A stretch of 64,000 nt of DNA from SIG459 sp045631645 (GTDB taxonomy: Bacteria > Bacillota > Clostridia > Oscillospirales > Oscillospiraceae). A program made the position numbers and the translations under genes. This document shows, piece after piece, positions 16,220 through 22,918 of this stretch (position 1 is its first letter; each line of letters opens with the position of its first letter). The DNA lies in NCBI GenBank assembly GCA_045631645.1, contig JAZQVC010000005.1, positions 113,284 to 177,283 on the forward strand, read 5' to 3'. Below the pieces are notes generated by a model. The model saw nothing but the letters and a program-made list of their open reading frames with translations, ran no database searches and had not been told where the DNA came from.

Positions 16220-16767
16220 TTCTTTGCAGCCCCCTTTGCTTTGAAGCTTCCTATAAGGAGACCTGCAATCGCAGCCATAACTACAAAGATAACAGGGGTA
16301 ATGTCAATAAAGACAGCAAGAACAAACACCGCTACAAAGATAATAAGCGTTATCTTATCCACAACCGTCTTTTTCCAAAGCTTCACAACCGCATTCAGGA
16401 TTAAAACGCAAACGCATACTCGGATGCCGCCAAAAATATGAATAACAGCGGGAATATCCGCAAAATTGCTTATAAGAGCTGCGATAATCGTGATTATAAC
16501 AACTGAGGGAAAAACAACTCCCGCAGTTGCAACAAGGCCTCCCCATATTCCCAAAAGCTTCTTGCCCACAAAGGTTGCGGTATTTACAGCAATAACACCG
16601 GGGGTGCACTGACCTATGGCAAAATAATCGGCAAGCTCTTCTTCGCTTGCCCAGCCTTTTTTCTCAACAACCTCACGTTGCAGAATGGGAAGCATTGCAT
16701 AGCCTCCGCCAAAAGTCATTACTCCAACCTTGGCAAAGGTCAAAAATAGATCCATATATTTATTCAA
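16216..16767 (-). CDS. Chromate transporter, short-chain subunit 1 (CHR family)
   Basis: Partner half of the split CHR transporter. The 183-residue membrane protein has VGVMTFGGGYAMLPILQRE near residue 13 and AIGQCTPGVIAVNTATFVG near 49, the CHR repeat. The TTG start at 16767 is supported by a strong AGGAGGTGGAAGC ribosome site directly upstream. The two genes form a dicistron facing ylbJ on one side and divergent from the RNA methyltransferase gene on the other. Confidence 0.93.
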   Translation of the reverse strand: MNKYMDLFLTFAKVGVMTFGGGYAMLPILQREVVEKKGWASEEELADYFAIGQCTPGVIAVNTATFVGKKLLGIWGGLVATAGVVFPSVVIITIIAALISNFADIPAVIHIFGGIRVCVCVLILNAVVKLWKKTVVDKITLIIFVAVFVLAVFIDITPVIFVVMAAIAGLLIGSFKAKGAAKK

Positions 16768-16827
16768 GCTTCCACCTCCTAAAAGTCTGTTAAACTGAGT
16801 ATACCACCGGTTTTTAAAAAAAGGAAG

Positions 16828-16856
16828 TTGTTATTCCATACTCTCTATGATAAAAT
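16828..16856 (+). promoter_or_regulatory. Sigma-A-like promoter of the RNA methyltransferase gene
   Basis: -35 TTGTTA (16828-16833), 17-base spacer ending in TGA, -10 TAAAAT (16851-16856). The expected start point coincides with the ATG at 16864, implying a leaderless or near-leaderless transcript. Confidence 0.6.
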
Positions 16857-16863
16857 TCGATTT

Positions 16864-18222
16864 ATGGAAAATATTATTGAGCTTAAGAAAAACCAAATAT
16901 ATGAGGCCGATATAGTCTCATGGTCAAGTGACGGAGGCGGAGTCTGCCGTATTGGCGGCAGAGCAGTGTTTGTTCCCGGTGCGATACCCGGTGAAAGGTG
17001 GGAAGTTCGCATTCTCAAGGTTACAAAAACTGCTGTTTTCGGAAAAGGCGAAACTCTCCTCTCTCCCTCCCCCGTCCGTATCGAGCCTGACTGCCCTTAT
17101 TTCAAAAAATGCGGCGGCTGTGCCCTCAGGCACCTCAGCTATGAGGCAGAGCTTGATTTCAAACTGGAGAGAGTTAACGAGGCTTATAAGCGCATAGGCG
17201 GACTTGATTTGACCGCCGAGGAAATAATAGGCGGAGAGGAAACCGAGCGCTACCGCAACAAGGGCATTTATGCCATCGGCGAAGGTCCGGTAAAAGGATT
17301 TTTCCGCCCCCGCAGCCATGATATCATCCCCGTTGATGACTGCCTCATTCAGGACATGGCCTCAAATGCAGCAGCAAAAGCCGTCTGCGATTTCATGGCA
17401 GCGAATAACATCTCCGCCTATGATGAGCTCAGTGGCAAAGGTCTTGTCAGACATGTTTTCACCCGTTACGGACGCACATCAAAGGAGCTTCAGGTAACTG
17501 TTGTTGCTACAGGAGGCTTTGGAGGCAAAACCGCTGCTCTTGCTGAAGCAATACGCAGTGCCTGCCCCGAATGCGTCAGCATAGTGCTCAACGTTAACCG
17601 CAGCAAAGGTAACACCGTCCTTGCCGGGGATTTCTATACTCTTTGGGGCAAGGATACCATCAGCGACACCCTTTGCGGTCTTGAATTTGAGCTTTCTCCC
17701 CGCTCCTTCTATCAAATTAATCCCGTCCAGGCTGAAAAGCTTTATTATAAGGCTCTTGAATACGCTTCTCCCGATGGAAAGGGTCTTATACTTGACCTTT
17801 ACTGCGGCGCTGGCACAATTTCTCTCTGTCTTGCAAGAGGCTGCGAAAAGGTTATCGGTGCTGAAATCGTCCCTGAGGCTGTTGAAAACGCAAAGATGAA
17901 CGCAGAAAGAAACGCCATCGATAACGCAGAGTTTATATGCGCCGATGCAGGCGAAGCCGCTGCGGAATTGCTGCGTCGCGGCACAAAGCCCGATGCGGTC
18001 GTAGTTGATCCCCCTCGCAAGGGTCTTTCTCCCGAGGTTATTGAGGCGATTTGCGGCATGGCTCCCGAGAGAATCGTCTATGTTTCCTGCGATGTTTCCA
18101 CTCAGGCACGTGACCTGAAAATCTTCGCGGAGAATGGATATTTTGCAGAAAAAGCAACAGCCGTTGATATGTTCCCGAGAACTCATCATGTGGAGACGGT
18201 GTGTCTGCTGTCGAAAGAGTAA
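16864..18222 (+). CDS. 23S rRNA (uracil-5-)-methyltransferase, RlmD/RlmCD/TrmA family
   Basis: SAM-dependent enzyme making 5-methyluridine in rRNA. The 453-residue protein has an N-terminal TRAM domain (GGVCRIGGRAVFVPGAIPGE), iron-sulfur cysteines CPYFKKCGGCALRHL near residue 78, the SAM motif LDLYCGAGTISLCLA near 310, DPPRKGLSPEV near 380 and the catalytic cysteine in YVSCDVST near 403. The ATG at 16864 is preferred over a TTG at 16828, which falls in the -35 box. The exact target uridine cannot be read from sequence. Confidence 0.94.
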   Translation: MENIIELKKNQIYEADIVSWSSDGGGVCRIGGRAVFVPGAIPGERWEVRILKVTKTAVFGKGETLLSPSPVRIEPDCPYFKKCGGCALRHLSYEAELDFKLERVNEAYKRIGGLDLTAEEIIGGEETERYRNKGIYAIGEGPVKGFFRPRSHDIIPVDDCLIQDMASNAAAKAVCDFMAANNISAYDELSGKGLVRHVFTRYGRTSKELQVTVVATGGFGGKTAALAEAIRSACPECVSIVLNVNRSKGNTVLAGDFYTLWGKDTISDTLCGLEFELSPRSFYQINPVQAEKLYYKALEYASPDGKGLILDLYCGAGTISLCLARGCEKVIGAEIVPEAVENAKMNAERNAIDNAEFICADAGEAAAELLRRGTKPDAVVVDPPRKGLSPEVIEAICGMAPERIVYVSCDVSTQARDLKIFAENGYFAEKATAVDMFPRTHHVETVCLLSKE

Positions 18223-18232
18223 GTGAAATTTA

Positions 18233-18616
18233 ATGAAAAAGTTTGTACTAACTATAATTTGTGCGTTAACCATAATTTCTTGTGTTGCTTGTGCCGGGAT
18301 GTCCGTCTCCGATGCGAGATATGAAAAAATCTCAAATTATGTTTTAGAAAATATCGATGAATTGTCGGTTGAAAACGAGATGGAATTCTTCGATTATGAA
18401 ACAACGGGATTGAGTGTTGGTGGTGTTTATTATGGATACTACTATACAGTCAATAACGAGATTGTTGTTCCGGATTTTTATGATGGAAATAATTTGGGTG
18501 AACGACATGAAGCTGATGGTGGTACTTACTTTGGTAAGCCAAACAATGGTACTGACTGGTGCTTCATTAAAGAAATAACGGATAGCTGGTATTATTACGA
18601 ATTGCATTGGGGGTAA
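18233..18616 (+). CDS. Small putative lipoprotein, unknown function
   Basis: A 127-residue protein with a lipoprotein-like signal: MKK, a hydrophobic stretch to about residue 17, then SCVACAG, a near-lipobox in which -3 is Cys rather than Leu. The mature part is acidic and aromatic (YYGYYYTVNNE, DSWYYYELHWG) with no recognised domain. It starts 10 bases after the methyltransferase stop. The region is more AT-rich than its neighbours and is followed by a short repeat, so it may be a recent insertion. Expression is unproven. Confidence 0.6.
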   Translation: MKKFVLTIICALTIISCVACAGMSVSDARYEKISNYVLENIDELSVENEMEFFDYETTGLSVGGVYYGYYYTVNNEIVVPDFYDGNNLGERHEADGGTYFGKPNNGTDWCFIKEITDSWYYYELHWG

Positions 18617-18705
18617 TGGGAGCCGACATGTTCCCTACAACGTTCGTGGTGGATATGTTTCTGACAACGTACGTCAGCAATCCCATTGCTACAACTCACG
18701 TTTAG
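18616..18705 (+). other. Possible 29-codon micro-ORF containing a direct repeat
   Basis: Starts with ATG overlapping the previous stop (TAATG) and ends TAG at 18703-18705. It encodes an internally repeated unit, DMFPTTFV followed by DMFLTTYV, reflecting two imperfect DNA repeats of about 20 bases (ATGTTYC..ACAACGT.CGT). It may be a translated micropeptide, a gene remnant or a plain intergenic repeat; nothing decides between them. Confidence 0.3.
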
Positions 18706-18771
18706 ATTGTTGCGCTTTTGAGCAGGAAGCGAGTTTGATTTTCCGATTTCGAAGCATTAAGGATATGCTAT

Positions 18772-19314
18772 ATGAACAACAAATCACCTTTATTTAAAAT
18801 GGTACTTGCCGCGTTTTTTCTTGCGCTTGCATTCGTTATGCCTTTTCTAACAGGACAAATCCCCGAAATAGGCTCAATGCTTTGTCCCTTACATATTCCC
18901 GTTCTATTATGCGGCTTTATCTGCGGATGGCCATGGGGGCTTGCAGTGGGCTTTATAGCTCCTCTTTTGCGCTCCTTTACTTTGGGAATGCCTCCCCCCT
19001 ATCCCAACGCTGTCTGCATGGCTATTGAGCTTGCTGCTTACGGTGCGGTTGCAGGGCTGATGCACAAAATGCTGCCACAAAAGAAGATAAATATTTATGT
19101 ATCACTGATTGTAGCGATGGTCGTTGGCAGATTGATTTGGGGCGCGGCAATGTTTATATGCACAGGTATAAGCGGAGGCGCTTTCACCCTTGCCGCATTC
19201 TTCGCCGGCGCATTTACAAACTCTATACCTGGTATTATTATTCAGCTTATTCTGATTCCAGTGCTTGTTATGGCTCTTGATAATCGCAAAATGATTAGGA
19301 GTGCCGAGCAATAA
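18772..19314 (+). CDS. ECF transporter substrate-binding (S) component
   Basis: Integral membrane vitamin-capture subunit of an energy-coupling-factor importer. The 180-residue protein has about six hydrophobic helices and the pattern GSMLCPLHIPVLLCGFICGW followed by GFIAPLLRS, as in S-components. The start ATG at 18772 has a GGAT ribosome site. No T or ATPase subunit is nearby, so it probably shares a module encoded elsewhere (group II ECF). The substrate is not readable. Confidence 0.82.
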   Translation: MNNKSPLFKMVLAAFFLALAFVMPFLTGQIPEIGSMLCPLHIPVLLCGFICGWPWGLAVGFIAPLLRSFTLGMPPPYPNAVCMAIELAAYGAVAGLMHKMLPQKKINIYVSLIVAMVVGRLIWGAAMFICTGISGGAFTLAAFFAGAFTNSIPGIIIQLILIPVLVMALDNRKMIRSAEQ

Positions 19315-19391
19315 GCGAGGAATACACACTCTGTTTCTCTCCCCAATTACGCGAAAGGAAACAGTATTTGTCTTCAAATGCAAAAAAATAC

Positions 19392-19420
19392 TTGAAATAC
19401 CTCTCTATATATGCTAATAT
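19392..19420 (+). promoter_or_regulatory. Extended -10 promoter of secG
   Basis: -35 TTGAAA (19392-19397), 17-base spacer ending in TGC, -10 TAATAT (19415-19420). This gives a leader of about 55 bases before the secG ATG at 19484. Confidence 0.82.
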
Positions 19421-19483
19421 GTTCTGCGTGACTATCGACAAGTATGGGCATAGCCCATTTGACATTGAAAGGATGAATCATTA

Positions 19484-19720
19484 ATGGAAACCGTCAAACT
19501 CATACTCACTATCATTCAGCTTCTCGCAGGTATTGCTCTCATCGTTATCATCATGCTCCAGTCCGGCAAGGGTTCCGGTCTCAGCGGCGCTATCGGCGGC
19601 GGTAACGACAGCTATTCCTTCAAGGCTAAGGCAAAGACCATGGACGCAAAGCTCACCAAGATGACCAAGTGGATTGCTCTTGCTTTCGTTGTTCTGACCT
19701 TCGTTCTGAACCTCCTGTAA
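19484..19720 (+). CDS. secG: Preprotein translocase subunit SecG
   Basis: Non-essential SecYEG channel subunit that aids SecA-driven export. The 78-residue protein has two transmembrane helices (about 4-24 and 58-77) separated by the family loop QSGKGSGLSGAIGGG. A GAAAGGATG ribosome site precedes the ATG. It is a single-gene unit with its own promoter and a strong terminator; in many Firmicutes secG precedes rnr-smpB, which are not here. Confidence 0.96.
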   Translation: METVKLILTIIQLLAGIALIVIIMLQSGKGSGLSGAIGGGNDSYSFKAKAKTMDAKLTKMTKWIALAFVVLTFVLNLL

Positions 19721-19734
19721 GTTATAAAAATTCA

Positions 19735-19767
19735 AAGCTCCATCCGAAATCGGATGGAGCTTTTTTG
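19735..19767 (+). terminator. Intrinsic terminator of secG (probably bidirectional)
   Basis: Perfect 12-base arms AAGCTCCATCCG / CGGATGGAGCTT with a 4-base loop, followed by six T on the plus strand. The minus-strand side ends GAGCTTTGAATTTTT, so it can also serve the convergent nitroreductase operon that stops at 19773. Confidence 0.92.
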
Positions 19768-19772
19768 TTATA

Positions 19773-20597
19773 TTAATCAAGCTGTCCCAATGCATAGGAT
19801 GCTATATATTCAAGGCCGGAGTCCACTGCAAGTTCGGGGTCTTCCATCAAAAACTGTATACTGATTCCCTTTTCCTTTGCGGCAAGAGCAAAATGGCAAA
19901 GTGCTATGCCCATATCTACCTGCTGCATATCCAGTTTGCTAATATGGTCAAAGCCCTTGCTTCGCTTGAGATAGAAATGAAATGCATTATCCAACATTAT
20001 AACGCGCCAAGGCTGTTTGTTCACAGCAGAAGGGGCAAGACGCACCATATCAAGCACATCTGCATACTGCCCTGCTCTTTCTCTTGAAAGAGGCTTATCA
20101 GCTCCTCCATCAAAAAACAGCTCTTCAAAGTCCATACGCTCATCGGCTTTTATTGCCTTTCGCATCATTATCTCTTTAATGGACATCTTCTTTGCAGCAT
20201 AGCCAAGGGGACTTGCGCAGGGCATAATCTCGTCCTCAGCCAGATTCATTGCCTCCTCAAAAGCAGGGCGGTTCATAGTGCCGCCAAGCCACACAGTACC
20301 AACACCAAGCGATTGGGCAAAGAGAATGAACTTTTCAAAGGAATAACCAAAGGCAACATTTGCCATGGGAACATACTTGATTTTGCCGCCCACAAAAATA
20401 TCTGTACCGTTTGCCATAGGGCAAACAAGGCCATGCTCCTTTGCATCAAGAAATTTGATATCCACATCAATGCCGAATGGATTATCAAGATTCTCTCCGA
20501 AGGACAAAAGCTGTTCAATTATATTATCTTCCAGCCGGCGTCCGTCATAATTACGTACGCTTCTTCTGTTGCGGATATGTTCAGTGATTTTGGTCAT
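19773..20597 (-). CDS. Nitroreductase-family FMN oxidoreductase (TM1586-like)
   Basis: Flavoprotein of the nitroreductase fold, presumably NAD(P)H-dependent. The start is placed at the ATG at 20597 (MTKITEHIRNRRSVRNYDG) behind AGAAAGGTGA; longer in-frame sequence upstream overlaps dnaJ. Visible are the N-terminal flavin-phosphate segment RRSVRNYDG, LGVGTVWLGG near residue 103 and APSAVNKQPWR near 195, a second half-domain as in TM1586-type enzymes. It is the last gene of the zinc-ribbon/DUF5685/DnaJ operon. The substrate is unknown. Confidence 0.88.
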   Translation of the reverse strand: MTKITEHIRNRRSVRNYDGRRLEDNIIEQLLSFGENLDNPFGIDVDIKFLDAKEHGLVCPMANGTDIFVGGKIKYVPMANVAFGYSFEKFILFAQSLGVGTVWLGGTMNRPAFEEAMNLAEDEIMPCASPLGYAAKKMSIKEIMMRKAIKADERMDFEELFFDGGADKPLSRERAGQYADVLDMVRLAPSAVNKQPWRVIMLDNAFHFYLKRSKGFDHISKLDMQQVDMGIALCHFALAAKEKGISIQFLMEDPELAVDSGLEYIASYALGQLD

Positions 20598-20611
20598 AAA
20601 AATCACCTTTC

Positions 20612-21238
20612 TCAGCAACAATAGTAAAATCTTGAACCGCAGCAAAGATTACATACAAGATTTGCAATGCAAAGTTTCAGACAGATATTGTTGCCGTCCA
20701 TCTGCATGCCTCGGAAACCAAAGCCCTGTCCCGCATCATCATAAATCTGTGCACCTGATTCAATCTGCTCAAGGAGCTGACGATACTGCATATTGCCGGG
20801 ACTGAGGCGGCAGGCAGTGCGGGCATCCTCCAATGCAGAAACCCGATTGCCTACATTATAGTTTGCAATAGCGTGGAGATAATACCACTCGCCGCCGCGT
20901 TCGGCCACGGGAACTCCGGAAAGAGCCGTAAGGGCTTCGTGGAAACGGCGTGCACGAAGGTAATTTCTTGCAGCCTGAATCTCGTTACGCTCTCCGCTAT
21001 TTTGTCCACCATAGCTATAGCCGCCGTAACCATAGCCGCCGAAACCGTCGGACTGGGGCTGGGGATTTTTTATTTGGTCATAGGCAGCGTTTATCTCGTT
21101 CATTTTTTGCGCCGCATATGCATCTCCCGGGTTAAGGTCGGGGTGATACTTCTTGGCAAGCTTTCTGTAGGCTGCCTTAATTTCCTCGTCGCTGGCATCG
21201 GGAGATACACCAAGCACCTTATAGGGATCACTTATCAA
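20612..21238 (-). CDS. J-domain (DnaJ-type) protein with TPR-like region and Cys-rich C-terminus
   Basis: Putative Hsp70 co-chaperone. In order, the 208-residue protein has an N-terminal J domain with the HPD motif (His32-Pro33-Asp34), a Gly/Tyr-rich linker at about 64-80, a helical TPR-like region at about 85-165 (ARNYLRARRFHEALTAL), and a C-terminal 25-residue tail with seven cysteines ending in Cys-Cys. It lacks the DnaJ zinc finger and substrate domains. It overlaps the DUF5685 gene by 11 bases, so synthesis is probably coupled. The tail suggests metal binding or membrane attachment, but this is inference. Confidence 0.9.
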   Translation of the reverse strand: MISDPYKVLGVSPDASDEEIKAAYRKLAKKYHPDLNPGDAYAAQKMNEINAAYDQIKNPQPQSDGFGGYGYGGYSYGGQNSGERNEIQAARNYLRARRFHEALTALSGVPVAERGGEWYYLHAIANYNVGNRVSALEDARTACRLSPGNMQYRQLLEQIESGAQIYDDAGQGFGFRGMQMDGNNICLKLCIANLVCNLCCGSRFYYCC

Positions 21239-22073
21239 CTTGTGTGTCCTCCTTGTTTTTTCTGATAGCTAAAGTATAGCGATGCCACACACCGCTAAAT
21301 AAAATATTGCGCATTATATCCACATCCTGCAAAAGTGGAAAAAGTTCAAAAAGTCGCACACACTCTCCGATGTGCATTTTCAGGATTAAAAGTCTATCCT
21401 CTTCCGAAAGGGCTTCATGGCCTTCTTTTATAAAAGGATTATATCGAGACTGCTTTCTATCTTTTTCAAGATCGACGCAAGCATCCATCATATAGATAAA
21501 TTTACCCAGCGCCTGACCGAAAAGGCGAATTCTGGAAGACCATATGCTATCCTCTTCGCAGACAAAAAGCTCGCCCATAAGCTCAGCAAAGCAGTTTGCT
21601 GCTTCATCTATCTCACTGTGGGAATTTTTTTCAATCTCACCGAGAGTGGAAATGCATCGCTCAATTGCCTCGCACTGTCGCGGCCATAAGTTTTTAATTT
21701 CTCTATACTTGTTTTCAAAGGCTTTTGCCTGAGCATATCTGAGGATATTCCCCTCGTCATTCCAATCATCAAGGCAATTATAATAAGCAAGGGCAAGATT
21801 CATATCCGCTGCATAATCGGTAAAACGATCCGACCAATAGCATCTCTTCTTGAAAGGATGAACAATGCAGTTAGCCTCTCCGGATTTTTCATCAGGCTCA
21901 TACATGCTGCTGAGAAACATGATGAGAAAGGTCATGTCGAAGCTGAGAGTGACTCTGCTCAGTTGACCGTGGCGTTCCTTCAAAGCCCGGCACAAGCCGC
22001 AATAGCAACCTTTATACCTTGAAAGCTGCTCTTCGCTTAATAAAGTCGCATTGGCTTCTATATATCCAAACAT
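21228..22073 (-). CDS. DUF5685-family protein with isoprenoid-synthase-like Asp motifs
   Basis: A 281-residue, largely helical protein I recognise as DUF5685 from memory. The N-terminus has a cysteine cluster GCYCGLCRALK (residues 22-32). Two Asp-rich segments stand out: YYNCLDDWNDEG (Asp102, Asp103, Asp106), and from Asp197 D-x3-D-x3-D with a following R-Y-x-P (Arg210, Tyr211, Pro213). These resemble the first DDxxD and the second NxxxDxxxD...RxYxP motifs of squalene/phytoene synthases. Enzymatic activity is not established. It lies between a zinc-ribbon membrane protein and the DnaJ protein. Confidence 0.85.
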   Translation of the reverse strand: MFGYIEANATLLSEEQLSRYKGCYCGLCRALKERHGQLSRVTLSFDMTFLIMFLSSMYEPDEKSGEANCIVHPFKKRCYWSDRFTDYAADMNLALAYYNCLDDWNDEGNILRYAQAKAFENKYREIKNLWPRQCEAIERCISTLGEIEKNSHSEIDEAANCFAELMGELFVCEEDSIWSSRIRLFGQALGKFIYMMDACVDLEKDRKQSRYNPFIKEGHEALSEEDRLLILKMHIGECVRLFELFPLLQDVDIMRNILFSGVWHRYTLAIRKNKEDTQVDK

Positions 22074-22076
22074 ATT

Positions 22077-22472
22077 TTAAGTCCTACGCTCAAAGGCATT
22101 ACCGCATTTGCGGCAGGTAACCCTAATTTTTCCTTTTCCTCTGGGTACACGCAGCATTGCCTTGCAGGAAGGGCAGCGGAAGAAAGCATAGTCCTTCTTC
22201 TGCTTTTGTCTTTCCTTCCAGTCTCTGAATGCATACATAAATTTATTGCGCAATTTGAGAAAACGGGCATTTTCCGCTCTGCGCTTATCAAGGTTTCTGG
22301 AAAAAATACGTATGAAATTATAGATCAGAAGAATGAAGGCAATAAGATAGAAAAATGTGCCTTCAACAAAAACATCAATCAATATGAAAATAAGAACCAG
22401 ATAACTTGTAAATCTGGCAAGCTGATCCGCTCCATTGCGGCCATACATAAACCTTGCAAACTTTTCTCTCAT
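22077..22472 (-). CDS. Membrane protein with C-terminal zinc ribbon, unknown function
   Basis: A 131-residue protein. Two hydrophobic segments at about residues 20-55 form a membrane hairpin. A basic linker follows, then a C-terminal zinc-ribbon-like CPSC...CRKC motif at about 100-125. It is the first gene of a four-gene operon, 3 bases before the DUF5685 gene. A role in assembling or tethering the DnaJ/DUF5685 proteins at the membrane is a guess from context only. Confidence 0.82.
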   Translation of the reverse strand: MREKFARFMYGRNGADQLARFTSYLVLIFILIDVFVEGTFFYLIAFILLIYNFIRIFSRNLDKRRAENARFLKLRNKFMYAFRDWKERQKQKKDYAFFRCPSCKAMLRVPRGKGKIRVTCRKCGNAFERRT

Positions 22473-22515
22473 AGCACACTCCGATTATAATGAGTATATT
22501 TACAAAATTATTATA

Positions 22516-22544
22516 AGTATGTCAGCATATCGCACTAAAGTCAA
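22516..22544 (-). promoter_or_regulatory. Possible promoter of the zinc-ribbon/DUF5685/DnaJ operon
   Basis: Minus strand -35 TTGACT (22539-22544), 17-base spacer ending in TGA, -10 CATACT (22516-22521). The -10 is a 4/6 match rescued by the TGn extension. Confidence 0.5.
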
Positions 22545-22588
22545 TAAACTAAATGTAAATTTTTCTCTACTGAATACTGCGACGATAC

Positions 22589-22617
22589 TTGTATATACAC
22601 TCCATATAGTGTATAAT
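22589..22617 (+). promoter_or_regulatory. Promoter of the AbrB-like/methionine gamma-lyase-like operon
   Basis: -35 TTGTAT (22589-22594), 17-base spacer, -10 TATAAT (22612-22617). The spacer and -10 are covered by a perfect inverted repeat (listed separately). Confidence 0.8.
22594..22615 (+). promoter_or_regulatory. Operator-like palindrome inside the promoter
   Basis: Perfect 8-base arms TATACACT (22594-22601) and AGTGTATA (22608-22615) around CCATAT. It fills the region between -35 and -10, so any protein bound here would block RNA polymerase. The adjacent AbrB-like gene product is the obvious candidate. Confidence 0.68.
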
Positions 22618-22674
22618 ATTCCTACTTGTATGACTTTCATACCGCGATCCCCATTGAAAGGAGAGTAAAAATCC

Positions 22675-22914
22675 TTGGCTAAAGGAAAACACTTATACGG
22701 CATTAACGGCGGAAAACATATTTTCGGCACTGTTAAGGTCGGTGAAAAGGGACAAATTGTTATCCCGAAAGATGCCCGCGAAATATTCGGGATTTCCCCC
22801 GGTGATACGCTGCTTGTTCTCGGAGATGAGAAAAACGGCATATTCGTCACCCGCCCCGATGTTATAAATGAAGCAGCAAAAAAAGTATTTGAAAATATAG
22901 AAGAAGGTAAATAA
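22675..22914 (+). CDS. AbrB/SpoVT-family DNA-binding protein
   Basis: A 79-residue regulator with one swapped-hairpin AbrB domain: GTVKVGEKGQIVIPKDARE (about residues 18-36) followed by FGISPGDTLLVLGD. The TTG start is supported by a GAAAGGAGAG ribosome site. The C-terminal helix is short, so dimer or tetramer formation through the domain is expected. It is the first gene of an operon with a methionine gamma-lyase-like enzyme and a drug/metabolite transporter. Autoregulation via the palindrome at 22594 is inferred. Confidence 0.9.
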   Translation: MAKGKHLYGINGGKHIFGTVKVGEKGQIVIPKDAREIFGISPGDTLLVLGDEKNGIFVTRPDVINEAAKKVFENIEEGK

Positions 22915-22918
22915 AAAT

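Noticed and set aside
15644..16767. Frameshifted single chromate transporter
   Set aside because: Both halves have complete CHR motifs, and the downstream half has its own ATG overlapping the upstream stop, as in genuine two-gene CHR transporters.
18661..18677. CTGAC...GTCAG inverted repeat as an operator
   Set aside because: Arms are only 5 bases and no promoter overlaps it; chance is sufficient.
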